Source: Clostridia bacterium
Lineage (GTDB): Bacteria > Bacillota > Clostridia > Oscillospirales > CAG-272
Assembly: GCA_017628875.1 (NCBI GenBank)
Contig: JAGBYG010000162.1
Span: forward strand, 1 to 43,939
DNA: 43,939 nt
Direction: 5' to 3'
Every line of letters begins with the position of its first letter. Positions within the stretch are counted from its first letter, which is position 1. The notes under the pieces are model-generated. The model was not told where the DNA came from. It saw nothing but the letters and a program-made list of their open reading frames with translations, and made no database searches. Shown piece after piece: positions 6,763 through 16,048 of this stretch. The position numbers were made by a program, and so were the translations under genes.

Positions 6763-8265
6763 ATGATTACAGGTGAACTTAAAAATAGAATTGACGGACT
6801 TTGGGACGTATTTGCGGCGGGGGGAATTGTAAATCCCATTAGTGTAATTGAGCAAATTACATATCTTATGTTTATTCACGAGCTTGACGAAACGGATAAC
6901 CTTCGTGCAAAGGAAGCTGTTATGCTCGGACTTCCTCATAAGAGTATTTTTGCAGATAGAGTTAAGGTTGGCGACCGCGAGATTGACGGTCAGCAGCTCA
7001 AGTGGTCGGTGTTCCACGATTTTCCTGCAGGAAAGATGTATTCAACCGTGCAGGAGTGGGTTTTCCCGTTTATTAAGAATCTTCACGATGATAAGGATAG
7101 CGCATATTCCAAATATATGGACGATGCGATTTTCAAAATTCCCACACCCTTGCTTCTTGATAAAATAGTAACCATACTTGACGATATTTATGACAAAATG
7201 TCACAGATAAAGGATACGGATATCCGTGGCGACGTTTATGAATATTTGCTCTCTAAAATTGCGCAGTCGGGACTTAACGGTCAGTTCCGTACTCCTCGAC
7301 ACATCATTCGTATGATGGTCGAGCTTATGGACCCCAAGGCGGACGAGGTTATTTGTGACCCCGCGTGTGGTACTTCGGGATTTCTTGTTGCGGCAGGGGA
7401 TTACTTGAATGAAAAGCGCAAGGAAGAAATCTTCTTCAATAGACAAAAGAAGGCACACTATATGAACGGAATGTTCCACGGCTACGATATGGATAGAACA
7501 ATGCTCCGTATCGGTGCGATGAATATGATGACGCACGGTGTGGACAACCCCTATATCGAATACCGTGATAGCTTGTCCGATCAGAATACGGATAAGGAGA
7601 AATACTCACTTATACTTGCAAACCCACCTTTCAAGGGAAGTCTTGACTACGATACAGTTTCTGCAGACTTGCTTAAGGTTTGCAAAACCAAAAAGACCGA
7701 GCTTTTGTTTCTTGCATTGATGCTTCGTATGCTTCGCGTGGGCGGAAGATGTGCGGTTATCGTTCCCGATGGCGTGCTTTTCGGTTCATCAACTGCACAC
7801 AAGGCAATTCGCAAGGCTATCGTTGATGACAATAGACTTGAAGCGGTTATTTCTATGCCCTCAGGCGTGTTCAAGCCCTATGCGGGAGTTTCAACAGGAA
7901 TTCTTATTTTCACAAAGACAGGACACGGTGGAACTGATAATGTTTGGTTCTATGATATGCAAGCGGACGGATTTAGCTTGGACGATAAGCGCACCGAGGT
8001 AAAGGAAAATGACATTCCTGATATTATAGCGCGTTTCCATAATCGTGATGGCGAAATCGACCGCGCACGCACCGAAAAGAGCTTTTTCGTTCCAAAATCC
8101 GAGATAGTTGGCAACGATTATGACCTTTCAATAAATAAGTATAAAAAGACTGAATATAAGCCCGTGGAGTATGCTCCCACAAAGGAGATTTTGGCTGAAA
8201 TCAACGAACTTGAAGCACAGATCCAGCAAGGACTCAAAGAGTTGGAGGGGATGTTGAATGGATAG
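6763..8265 (+). CDS. hsdM: Type I R-M DNA methyltransferase subunit
   Basis: This 500-residue adenine-N6 methyltransferase subunit modifies the host recognition site and is also needed for the restriction complex. An N-terminal helical HsdM domain (residues 1-150) is followed by the catalytic domain, with AdoMet-binding motif DPACGTSGFLVAA (about 199-211) and catalytic NPPF (about 287-290). The GQFRTPRHIIRMMVEL stretch before motif I is characteristic of HsdM. The last 8 bases overlap the next gene. Codon use and GC resemble hsdR and differ from the AT-rich genes that follow. It appears intact. Confidence 0.95.
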   Translation: MITGELKNRIDGLWDVFAAGGIVNPISVIEQITYLMFIHELDETDNLRAKEAVMLGLPHKSIFADRVKVGDREIDGQQLKWSVFHDFPAGKMYSTVQEWVFPFIKNLHDDKDSAYSKYMDDAIFKIPTPLLLDKIVTILDDIYDKMSQIKDTDIRGDVYEYLLSKIAQSGLNGQFRTPRHIIRMMVELMDPKADEVICDPACGTSGFLVAAGDYLNEKRKEEIFFNRQKKAHYMNGMFHGYDMDRTMLRIGAMNMMTHGVDNPYIEYRDSLSDQNTDKEKYSLILANPPFKGSLDYDTVSADLLKVCKTKKTELLFLALMLRMLRVGGRCAVIVPDGVLFGSSTAHKAIRKAIVDDNRLEAVISMPSGVFKPYAGVSTGILIFTKTGHGGTDNVWFYDMQADGFSLDDKRTEVKENDIPDIIARFHNRDGEIDRARTEKSFFVPKSEIVGNDYDLSINKYKKTEYKPVEYAPTKEILAEINELEAQIQQGLKELEGMLNG

Positions 8266-8857
8266 AAAAGATAAAAAACGTACTGCGAGAGCCAGAAGAA
8301 TAAGAAACTCTGGAGAATATGTGGATGTTAGTTTTACTATTAAGCAAATGGAAAAAATGATTGATGAAAAGCTCCAATCAATGAAGTTTTTTATTCCTTT
8401 TGTGTTAACTATCGTTACTTCATTGCTTGCTTATTTATTTACAACAACCTCAAATGCTTTTGATGATTATATATACATAATAGTAGCGTATCTTTTGCTG
8501 TGTTTGGGTTCAATTTTGCGTGCATATAAGCCATCAAACAGATATATAGGAAAAGAAAGCTGGTTTAAATTTGAGAAAAAACTAAAAAGAAATTTGGAAT
8601 TTTATCCAGATATTCAACCTTGGAATATGGAAAGCTATATTAATTTAAGTGATACTGAGTTTATTACTCGTTTGGAAAAGTTTGTAAGTAGAAAGCTATA
8701 TCAAGATGAATTGATGTCAGCTCAATTTCTTAAACAAAAAATAAATGAGTATAGGTACAAAAAACGCAACATTTCCATATCTTACACAGTGATAATTGTG
8801 GGAGCATTGGCATTAGCTTTGCTTTTTGCTATTGAATATGTTTGGAGCGTAATGTAG
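8258..8857 (+). CDS. Unknown 3-TM protein between hsdM and hsdS
   Basis: This 199-residue protein overlaps hsdM by 8 bases, with a GGAGGGG ribosome binding site inside the hsdM end. After a basic N-terminus (residues 1-20) and a short helix come two membrane segments (about 44-62 and 70-89), a charged helical soluble part (about 95-170) and a third segment (about 173-195). No enzyme motif is visible and I do not recognise the family. It is much richer in A+T than hsdM. The shape recalls membrane effectors with a cytoplasmic sensor module, but that is only a resemblance. hsdS begins 8 bases after it. Confidence 0.75.
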   Translation: MDRKDKKRTARARRIRNSGEYVDVSFTIKQMEKMIDEKLQSMKFFIPFVLTIVTSLLAYLFTTTSNAFDDYIYIIVAYLLLCLGSILRAYKPSNRYIGKESWFKFEKKLKRNLEFYPDIQPWNMESYINLSDTEFITRLEKFVSRKLYQDELMSAQFLKQKINEYRYKKRNISISYTVIIVGALALALLFAIEYVWSVM

Positions 8858-8865
8858 AGGTGAAT

Positions 8866-9972
8866 ATGGCAAGATTAGGTGATTATATAGAACAAATTCG
8901 GGGAGTATCATACAAACCAGAAGATGTTTGTTCATCAACGGATATAGATGCTGTAGCAATTCTTCGTGCTAATAATATTCAGGATGATGAATTAAATTTT
9001 GATGATTTAGTTTATGTTAGGAAAAGCAAAGTTCACGAGAAGCAATATATCCAAAAAGGGGATATCGTTGTTTGTGCATCGAGTGGAAGCAAAAACTTGG
9101 TTGGAAAAGCAGCTGTAGCTAAAGAGAATATGCAGATTTCCTTTGGAGCATTTTGTAAAGTTGTACGTCCTACGGGACTTTTACCAGGTTATGTGGGTCA
9201 TTTCTTTCAAAGTCCTAAATATAGAAGCACAATTTCCGATTTATCTGGCGGTGCGAATATAAATAATATTCGAAATGAACATATTGATGAGTTGGATATT
9301 GTAATTGTTTCCGAAGAAGAACAAGAAAAAATTATAAACGAACTTGACGCAATAAGCAACTTGATTTCCCTCCGCAAACAGCAACTTGCAAAATTGGACG
9401 AGCTTGTAAAATCCCGATTTGTCGAGATGTTTGGGGATTATAGAATTAACAACAAAGGATTTAATTGTAAAAAGGGTAGTGAGTTGTTTAAGTTTTCTTC
9501 AGGTAAGTTTTTGCCCGAAGAGAAAAGGCTTGAAAGTGGTATTCCTGTATATGGTGGAAATGGAATTGCTTGGTATACAGAAGAAGCTCTTATAGACTTT
9601 TCCACCATTATTATCGGTCGTGTTGGCGCTCAATGTGGTAACATTCATGCGGTAACTACTCCAGTTTGGATTACTGATAATGCTATCTATATTAAAGAGC
9701 AGAAGACAAAGGCATATACATTAGAGTTTTTGACTGAACTTATGCGAATGATGAATTTCTATCAGTATGCTGATTTTTCTGGACAACCGAAAATCACGCA
9801 GAAACCTTTGGAAACATTAGAGTATATTATCCCTCCAATTGAACTTCAAAAAGAATACACCGCCTTCGTCGAACAAATCGACAAATCGAAATTTGAAATT
9901 CAAAAGAGCTTAAATCAGCTCGAAATACTAAAAAAAGCATTAATGCAAAAATATTTTGGGGAAGGAGTATAA
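8866..9972 (+). CDS. hsdS: Type I R-M specificity subunit
   Basis: This 368-residue protein determines which DNA sequence HsdM and HsdR act on. It has two target recognition domains (about 1-145 and 200-330). Each is followed by a coiled-coil conserved region: EEQEKIINELDAISNLISLRKQQLAKLDELVKSRFVEMFG (about 145-190) and LQKEYTAFVEQIDKSKFEIQKSLNQLEILKKALMQKYFG at the end. The start ATG 8866 has AGAGGTG upstream and replaces a longer frame from 8842. The final codons (GGG GAA GGA GTA) also form the ribosome binding site of the next gene, and a copy of this 3' end appears again at 10909-10949. Confidence 0.93.
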   Translation: MARLGDYIEQIRGVSYKPEDVCSSTDIDAVAILRANNIQDDELNFDDLVYVRKSKVHEKQYIQKGDIVVCASSGSKNLVGKAAVAKENMQISFGAFCKVVRPTGLLPGYVGHFFQSPKYRSTISDLSGGANINNIRNEHIDELDIVIVSEEEQEKIINELDAISNLISLRKQQLAKLDELVKSRFVEMFGDYRINNKGFNCKKGSELFKFSSGKFLPEEKRLESGIPVYGGNGIAWYTEEALIDFSTIIIGRVGAQCGNIHAVTTPVWITDNAIYIKEQKTKAYTLEFLTELMRMMNFYQYADFSGQPKITQKPLETLEYIIPPIELQKEYTAFVEQIDKSKFEIQKSLNQLEILKKALMQKYFGEGV

Positions 9973-9975
9973 AAA

Positions 9976-10902
9976 ATGAGGTCTATTATTAAATTATCTA
10001 TCTTTGTGTTCTTTTCTATATTTGCAGCAGCTTTTCTATTTTTGCACTTATTTATGAATATTTTTATTCAGTTTGAATTAATATCAGATGAAATGGCGGT
10101 TTATATTTCCTTAATAATATCAATAATTTTAGCAATTGTTTCTGTAATAGTTTTTTTACTGGATATCAAAGCAGAAAAGAAAACCAAAATAGGACATTGG
10201 ATGCAAATTTATACCTCTAAGATTGTATTAGGATATATATTCTTGATTTTGTTTTTCGCATCGTTTAAATCAGAAGTGTTTTTAACTAAAGAGGTGGCAA
10301 GAGAATTGCTATCATTGGAATGGGTTATTTTGGGGATATCAATAGCTATATTTTTAATTTGGAATGTTAAGGTTATAGATTATTTGGAGAAGAAAAAGCC
10401 AACAAAACCTCAAGATTGTTTGCCAACCCAAAAAATGATTTATATACAAGCAAAAGAAAATTTTTACTTTGATTGTACTATGTTGCTAAAAAATATATAC
10501 TTATTGATTGCAAATATGATGATTGTTTGTGCTGCTACAGCGGCTGTATATTTATCATCAAAAGGAATGAACTTATTCACTCAAACTATATTAGTTTTTG
10601 GATTGTTTTTGTCTACTAACACTATTATTGGATTAATTTTTGACATATTGAAAATGTTCAGTGAAAAAAAGAATGAAATGTTAAAAGAAGCGAAGACCAC
10701 AATTTCTGATGTGGAACTTCAAAACGCAATACTTAAAGATGCAGATGAACTTCTCTTGATAGCAGAAAAAATACAGAATTCTCAAAGTATTGATGAAACA
10801 CAAAGAGCATTACTGATATCTGAATTAATTATAAACTTTAAAACCAAATACAATGATGAATCGAATGATAAAGACTTAATTCACAGGGATAACGAAAATT
10901 AA
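9976..10902 (+). CDS. Unknown 6-TM protein inserted after hsdS
   Basis: This 308-residue protein begins 3 bases after hsdS, using the AAGGAG in the hsdS tail. Six membrane segments are apparent (about 5-30, 41-63, 82-97, 115-132, 172-194, 201-224), followed by a soluble helical C-terminus (about 228-308; EKKNEMLKEAKTTISDVELQ). I recognise no family and see no catalytic motif. The gene is very AT-rich: bases 10081-10140 contain 14 G/C of 60, against 29 of 60 at 13261-13320 in hsdR. It is flanked on both sides by the hsdS-tail sequence, which suggests it was added as a cassette. Confidence 0.75.
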   Translation: MRSIIKLSIFVFFSIFAAAFLFLHLFMNIFIQFELISDEMAVYISLIISIILAIVSVIVFLLDIKAEKKTKIGHWMQIYTSKIVLGYIFLILFFASFKSEVFLTKEVARELLSLEWVILGISIAIFLIWNVKVIDYLEKKKPTKPQDCLPTQKMIYIQAKENFYFDCTMLLKNIYLLIANMMIVCAATAAVYLSSKGMNLFTQTILVFGLFLSTNTIIGLIFDILKMFSEKKNEMLKEAKTTISDVELQNAILKDADELLLIAEKIQNSQSIDETQRALLISELIINFKTKYNDESNDKDLIHRDNEN

Positions 10903-10908
10903 TTTTAT

Positions 10909-10949
10909 CGCTAAAAAACATTAACACAAAAATATTTTGGGAAAAGGAA
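10909..10949 (+). repeat. Repeat of the hsdS 3' tail
   Basis: Compared with the hsdS end at 9928-9968, this segment shares CTAAAAAA, CATTAA, then CAAAAATATTTTGGG and AAGGA, with a few changes and a 2-base gap. It lies outside any gene and supplies the ribosome binding site for the gene at 10957. A weaker resemblance (TATTTTGG ... GGAAAGG) occurs at 11354-11370, before the next gene. Confidence 0.7.
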
Positions 10950-10956
10950 AATTATT

Positions 10957-11328
10957 ATGGATAGTTTAATTGATATAAAATCAAGCCTTTCGGATATGTT
11001 TGAAGAAATCGACACACGAAATTATTATTTGGCAGATTGGAAATATGAAAAAATCAAAGAAGAAATAGAGCAATTTCAAACCAATCTTTCTGATGAAATG
11101 GACGTAGGTGTAGCATTAGCATCTTTTGGGACAAATATGATAATGCAAGTTATTGATATAGAATATCAAAATCCAGATTTGCTATATTTTCACGGTTATA
11201 TAAATGGTAATCGTGCCGAATTAATTCAACATGTGTCGCAACTTAATTTTGTCTTGATGGCAATAAAAAAAGATGATCCTAAACGTCCTGCAAGAAGAAT
11301 TGGATTTATCACCGATGATGAAGTATAA
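10957..11328 (+). CDS. Small soluble protein (possibly DUF6173)
   Basis: This 123-residue soluble protein is preceded by AAAAGGA within the hsdS-tail repeat. Residues 1-45 are helical and acidic. Residues 45-115 (VGVALASFGTNMIMQVIDIEYQNPDLLYFHGYINGNRAELIQHVSQLNFVLMAI, then RRIGF) resemble, from memory, the DUF6173 family of small proteins found near phage and defence genes. I cannot verify that here. No catalytic residues are apparent. It sits between two membrane-protein genes in the hsd operon and may be their soluble partner. Confidence 0.65.
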   Translation: MDSLIDIKSSLSDMFEEIDTRNYYLADWKYEKIKEEIEQFQTNLSDEMDVGVALASFGTNMIMQVIDIEYQNPDLLYFHGYINGNRAELIQHVSQLNFVLMAIKKDDPKRPARRIGFITDDEV

Positions 11329-11381
11329 TGGCTTTAGTTAGCTGGATTTCAACACTATTTTGGATGGAAAGGTAAAAACAA

Positions 11382-12620
11382 ATGAAAAAGAGAAAAATAG
11401 CTAAAAAATCTCTATATAAGTTAAAAAGAATGATAAAAAAGCGTCATAATAGAAGACGATTTTCAAAATTACAGAGAGTGATATTTCAATGTGTTTTGTT
11501 TTTGGGTTGGGCTACATTTATTAACTACTTGGTTTCTAATACGGCACCTTTTCTTGAGCAATATGTACCCACTGAGAATGAAAGTTGGGCAGTCGCCTTG
11601 ATTGCATTACCAGTAGCATTTTTAGGAATTTGGCTATCCATTTATTTGCCTTGTTTGACAAAATATAACAGTTGTTTTGCAAATAAGACATTGAATTCTA
11701 TATACAGTAAAACATTACATTGGTTTGATTTTCAATCTTTTTTTGTGCTTAGATTTTCATTTGATTTTCTATTATGGTCAGTTGCTTTCTTTGGATTAAT
11801 GTATACAAAAATGATAGCATATTCTTTTGTTATGGCGATTGATTTGCTATATCTAATTTGTTTTACTGTTTGGAAATATAAGCAACGCCCTTGTAACATT
11901 TATATGAGTAATATTATGAAATCTTATTTTCAGTCTATATCTAAATATTCAAGTCAACAGTTAGAAAATATTAATAAGTTAATCAATGAAGATAAACTTG
12001 ATGAGGCGCAAAAGGAAGAAAAATATATTCATTTTTCTTTTTGGCAAGAGATAGACGAATTAATGTTATCTATCATTACTGACAAAAATAATAATGAAGA
12101 AAAAGATGCTTTCATATGCATTTTTTCCGAGTTGCTCAAACTTCCTTTTCAAGAAGCCAACGGACTGATTATTGACAACTATATTAACCGAGCTGCGGTT
12201 ATATTCGAGCATTCTATAGATGTTGGAGACTATTTATATGCTAAAAAAATATCGGATTTGGTATTTGAAGCTTGGTATAATTATCTTGAAAAGATATGTA
12301 ATTATTTAGAGGAATATATTAAACATTCCCAAAATATACAAGAAAATTATAAGTATTTATATTTGAATGAATTGGAAGAATATGTGTGCGTTGAGACTGA
12401 GATAGGGTGTCAATTTAATGTTATATATAAAATTTTTAAGTTACATAATAGTAGTATATTGACGCTTATAAAAAACTCAAAGAATAATGTTATTACAAGT
12501 GAATATATTAGCAATTGGCACACCGAAGAAGCATTTTTGTGTTTATGTGCCTTGCGCGAAAAACAGTTGGACAAAATTAATGATGCTCTAAAATCTAATA
12601 TAAGAGAGGTATTGAAATGA
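11382..12620 (+). CDS. Unknown 4-TM protein before hsdR
   Basis: This 412-residue protein has a strongly basic N-terminus (residues 1-31, many Lys/Arg), four membrane segments (about 32-52, 68-90, 120-140, 144-164) and a long soluble alpha-helical C-terminal domain (about 170-412). Its last 4 bases overlap the hsdR start (ATGA), so it is translationally coupled to the restriction subunit. GGAAAGG precedes the start. I do not recognise the family. The membrane anchor with a large cytoplasmic helical domain would suit a sensor or effector that responds to the R-M complex, but there is no direct evidence for that. It is AT-rich compared with hsdR. Confidence 0.75.
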   Translation: MKKRKIAKKSLYKLKRMIKKRHNRRRFSKLQRVIFQCVLFLGWATFINYLVSNTAPFLEQYVPTENESWAVALIALPVAFLGIWLSIYLPCLTKYNSCFANKTLNSIYSKTLHWFDFQSFFVLRFSFDFLLWSVAFFGLMYTKMIAYSFVMAIDLLYLICFTVWKYKQRPCNIYMSNIMKSYFQSISKYSSQQLENINKLINEDKLDEAQKEEKYIHFSFWQEIDELMLSIITDKNNNEEKDAFICIFSELLKLPFQEANGLIIDNYINRAAVIFEHSIDVGDYLYAKKISDLVFEAWYNYLEKICNYLEEYIKHSQNIQENYKYLYLNELEEYVCVETEIGCQFNVIYKIFKLHNSSILTLIKNSKNNVITSEYISNWHTEEAFLCLCALREKQLDKINDALKSNIREVLK

Positions 12621-15600
12621 CCAACTTCGATTTCTTAGAAAAGAACCCCGATTTTGACGCGTTTAGTGACGTGGCGATATCGGCGGAGAAATTATTACAT
12701 ATAGACATTGATGCCTGTGTTATAAACTGTCGCAGGGCGATGGAGTTTGCGATCAAGTGGATGTATTCCGTTGACCGTGATCTCGTTATGCCTTATCAGG
12801 ACAACCTTGTTTCACTTATGAACGAGGACAGCTTCAGGCATTTGATTGGCAACGATATTTGGCGACGTATTGAGTACATTCGCAAGCTTGGTAACAATGC
12901 GGCGCACGGTGGCAAAAAGATTACGCGCGAGCAAGCAGAACTGTGTATTGAAAACCTTTTTGTGTTCCTTGATTGTCTTGCGTGCTACTATTCTGCAGAC
13001 TACGAGGAGCAAGGGTTTGACAAGTCTTTGCTTGAGCTTACAGTTGAAGAAGCGGTTTCGTTTGTTCCCGATGTTGATATTGATATCAATCAGCTTATAG
13101 AAGAAAACAAGGCGCTCAAAATGGAGCTCACCGCCCGCCGTGCCGAACAACAACAGACATATGTGCCGAAGCCACTTGATCTTTCTGAATACAAAACGAG
13201 AAAGATTTATATTGACGTTATGCTTCAAGATGCGGGCTGGAGTGAGGGCAAGGACTGGATAAACGAGGTTGAGCTCTACGGAATGCCCAACAAGAGTGAG
13301 GTGGGATATGCCGATTATGTTCTCTATGGTGACGATGGCAAGCCCCTTGCGCTGATTGAGGCAAAGCGTACTTGCGTTGACGTTTCCAAGGGCAGACAGC
13401 AGGCAAAGCTATATGCCGATCTTTTGGAGCAGAAATACGGTCGCAGGCCGATAATCTTCCTCTCCAACGGCTTTGACACGCACATTTGGGACGACAAACA
13501 TTATCCCGAGCGCAAGGTAGCGGCCATTTATTCAAAGCGCGATCTTGAAAAGCTTTTCAATCTTCACACTATGCGCACAAGCCTTAAAAACGTGATGGTG
13601 GACAAGCACATTGCGGGACGTTATTATCAAGAGGGAGCAATCAAGGCGATTTGTGAGGCGTTTGACAAGAAAAATCGCAGAAAAGCACTTCTTGTTATGG
13701 CAACCGGTTCGGGTAAAACGAGAACCGTTATTGCTCTTTGCAAGGTGTTACTTGATCACAGTTGGGTAAAGAATATTTTGTTCCTTGCCGACCGAAATTC
13801 ACTTGTTACACAGGCAAAGCGTAGCTTTGTCAATATGTTGCCCGATCTCTCGGTTACTAACCTTTGCGAAGATAAGGATAACTTTGATGCGCGCTGCGTA
13901 TTTTCTACCTATCAAACAATGATGAATTGCATTGATACAATCAAAGATGAGAACGAAAGAAAGCTTTTTACCGTTGGGCACTTTGACCTTGTTATCGTTG
14001 ATGAAGCGCACCGTTCAATTTATAACAAATATAAGGATATTTTCAATTATTTCGATGCTCCGTTGGTAGGTTTAACAGCTACACCCAAGGACGAGATTGA
14101 CAAGAATACTTATGAGATATTTGAGCTTGAAAACGGTGTTCCTACCTATGGTTACGAGCTTGCTCAAGCAGTTACTGACGGATTTCTTGTTGATTTTGTA
14201 TCCGTTGAAAGCAAGCTGAAATTTATTGAGCAAGGAATTGTATATGATGACCTTTCCGAAACGGATAAAGAAGCATATGAAAATACATTTGAGGACGAAA
14301 ACGGAGATTTGCCCGAAAGTATTGCTTCATCTGCAATTAACGAGTGGGTATTTAATGAAGATACTATTCGTCAAGTGCTTCATATTCTTATGAGTGACGG
14401 TTTGCGCGTGGATTACGGTGAAAAGCTTGGTAAAACCATTATTTTTGCTAAAAATCACGAGCACGCGGAGAAAATTCACGAGATATTTGGCAAGGAATAT
14501 CCTCATTTGCCCGGTTATACAAAGGTAATCGACAACTATATGACCTATGCGCAAAGTGCGATTGACGAATTTTCAAATCCCACGAAAATGCCTCAAATTG
14601 CAATTTCCGTTGATATGCTTGACACAGGTATTGACGTGCCCGAGGTTCTTAATCTTGTTTTCTTTAAGAAGGTTATGAGTAAGGCAAAGTTTTGGCAGAT
14701 GATAGGCCGTGGAACTCGTCGTTGTGACGGACTTATGGACGGTAAGGATAAGGATAAATTCTATATCTTTGATTTTTGCGGCAACTTCGAATTTTTCCGT
14801 ATGAACAACGGACGTCCTACAGCAAACTTGATTGCGTTGCAAGGAGCTATATTCAAATTGAAGGCGCAAATTGCATATAAATTGCAGGATCTTGTATATC
14901 AAATTCCCGATTTGATTGATTTCCGTAAATCTTTGGTAGATGATATGGTGCGCAAGGTTAAGGAGCTAAATAAAGAAAATTTTGCTGTTCGTCAGCATTT
15001 GCGTTACGTCGAGAAGTATTCAAATGAAGAAAATTATAATGTTCTTACATATGAGGATACTCTTTTGATGTCTCAAGAACTTGCCCCTCTGATTACTCCT
15101 GATGAGGACGAGGCGTCAGCTGTACGATTTGATGCCTTGATGTATGGAATTGAGCTTGCATATCTTGCGGGTAAAAAATATTCTCGCGCTCGTACCGACT
15201 TGTACAAAAAGGTTAGTGGAATTGCAAGCGTAGCGAACATTCCCGAGATTATGGCCAAATCCGAACTTATTAATAAAATTTTACACACGGATTATATTGA
15301 TAATGCCGGTATTAACGAATTTGAATATATCCGTGAAAATCTTCGTGATTTGGTGAAATACATTCCTAAAAGACGCATAAAATATATCACTAATTTCGAT
15401 GAGGAAATTTTGAACGTTGAATGGAACGATTCCGAATTGGAGAATGACGATCTCAAAAACTATAAAGCTAAAGCGGAATATTACATTCGTCAACATCAAG
15501 ATGAATACGTTATTGCTAAACTTAGAAAGAATATTCCTCTGAATGAAGATGATATTAAGACACTTGAAAATATCTTGTGGAGTGAAGTCGGAAGCAAAAA

Positions 15601-15913
15601 GGAATATGAAGCTGAATATGGCCAAAAGCCTCTCGGTGAGCTTGTCCGAGAAATCGTTGGTCTTGATATGGCGGCAGCAAAAGAAGCCTTTGCAGAATAT
15701 TTGAACAGTGTAAATCTTGATGCAAATCAAATTTATTTTGTAAACCAAATTATAGAATATATAGTTCACAATGGTATTTTAAAGGACTTTACAGTTCTTC
15801 AAGAGCCGCCATTTACTGATAAAGGTAGTATTGTTGAAATATTCACCGATGTTTCTGTGTGGTTCGGTTTACGAAAAGTAATTGACCAAATTAATAGAAA
15901 TGCTGCGGCATAA
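12617..15913 (+). CDS. hsdR: Type I R-M restriction subunit
   Basis: This 1098-residue ATP-dependent translocase/endonuclease cuts unmodified DNA in complex with HsdM and HsdS. Residues 1-130 resemble a DUF4145-type helical domain (RRAMEFAIKWMYS, IRKLGNNAAHG). The nuclease domain follows, with the PD-(D/E)xK pattern GYADYVLYGDDGKPLALIEAKR (about 229-250). The SF2 helicase carries Walker A MATGSGKT (about 360-368), DEAH (about 460-463), GLTATP (motif III) and MIGRGTRR (motif VI). A C-terminal helical region ends the protein. All motifs look intact. A strong terminator at 15917-15945 closes the operon. Confidence 0.96.
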   Translation: MTNFDFLEKNPDFDAFSDVAISAEKLLHIDIDACVINCRRAMEFAIKWMYSVDRDLVMPYQDNLVSLMNEDSFRHLIGNDIWRRIEYIRKLGNNAAHGGKKITREQAELCIENLFVFLDCLACYYSADYEEQGFDKSLLELTVEEAVSFVPDVDIDINQLIEENKALKMELTARRAEQQQTYVPKPLDLSEYKTRKIYIDVMLQDAGWSEGKDWINEVELYGMPNKSEVGYADYVLYGDDGKPLALIEAKRTCVDVSKGRQQAKLYADLLEQKYGRRPIIFLSNGFDTHIWDDKHYPERKVAAIYSKRDLEKLFNLHTMRTSLKNVMVDKHIAGRYYQEGAIKAICEAFDKKNRRKALLVMATGSGKTRTVIALCKVLLDHSWVKNILFLADRNSLVTQAKRSFVNMLPDLSVTNLCEDKDNFDARCVFSTYQTMMNCIDTIKDENERKLFTVGHFDLVIVDEAHRSIYNKYKDIFNYFDAPLVGLTATPKDEIDKNTYEIFELENGVPTYGYELAQAVTDGFLVDFVSVESKLKFIEQGIVYDDLSETDKEAYENTFEDENGDLPESIASSAINEWVFNEDTIRQVLHILMSDGLRVDYGEKLGKTIIFAKNHEHAEKIHEIFGKEYPHLPGYTKVIDNYMTYAQSAIDEFSNPTKMPQIAISVDMLDTGIDVPEVLNLVFFKKVMSKAKFWQMIGRGTRRCDGLMDGKDKDKFYIFDFCGNFEFFRMNNGRPTANLIALQGAIFKLKAQIAYKLQDLVYQIPDLIDFRKSLVDDMVRKVKELNKENFAVRQHLRYVEKYSNEENYNVLTYEDTLLMSQELAPLITPDEDEASAVRFDALMYGIELAYLAGKKYSRARTDLYKKVSGIASVANIPEIMAKSELINKILHTDYIDNAGINEFEYIRENLRDLVKYIPKRRIKYITNFDEEILNVEWNDSELENDDLKNYKAKAEYYIRQHQDEYVIAKLRKNIPLNEDDIKTLENILWSEVGSKKEYEAEYGQKPLGELVREIVGLDMAAAKEAFAEYLNSVNLDANQIYFVNQIIEYIVHNGILKDFTVLQEPPFTDKGSIVEIFTDVSVWFGLRKVIDQINRNAAA

Positions 15914-15916
15914 TAC

Positions 15917-15945
15917 AAGGGACGAGGAGTAATCCTCGTCCCTTT
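15917..15945 (+). terminator. Terminator of the fic-hsd operon
   Basis: A 12-bp stem AAGGGACGAGGA (15917-15928) with TCCTCGTCCCTT (15933-15944), loop GTAA, and a short T-run. It lies 4 bases after the hsdR stop. Confidence 0.85.
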
Positions 15946-16048
15946 GCATTATTAACTAAAAACCTTGTATAGAAAAACGAGTTTATATTTTCATCTTTCA
16001 TAATTATAACAACGGCGATGTGCCGAAATTTTTATGAGAGGTGTTTAT

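Noticed and set aside
8258-8857. Naming the 3-TM protein a SLATT or Pycsar effector
   Set aside because: The shape is similar, but I cannot see diagnostic motifs of either family, so no name is given.
9976-10902. Second hsdS or antitoxin after hsdS
   Set aside because: The protein is clearly a six-TM membrane protein with no recognition domain or coiled-coil conserved regions.
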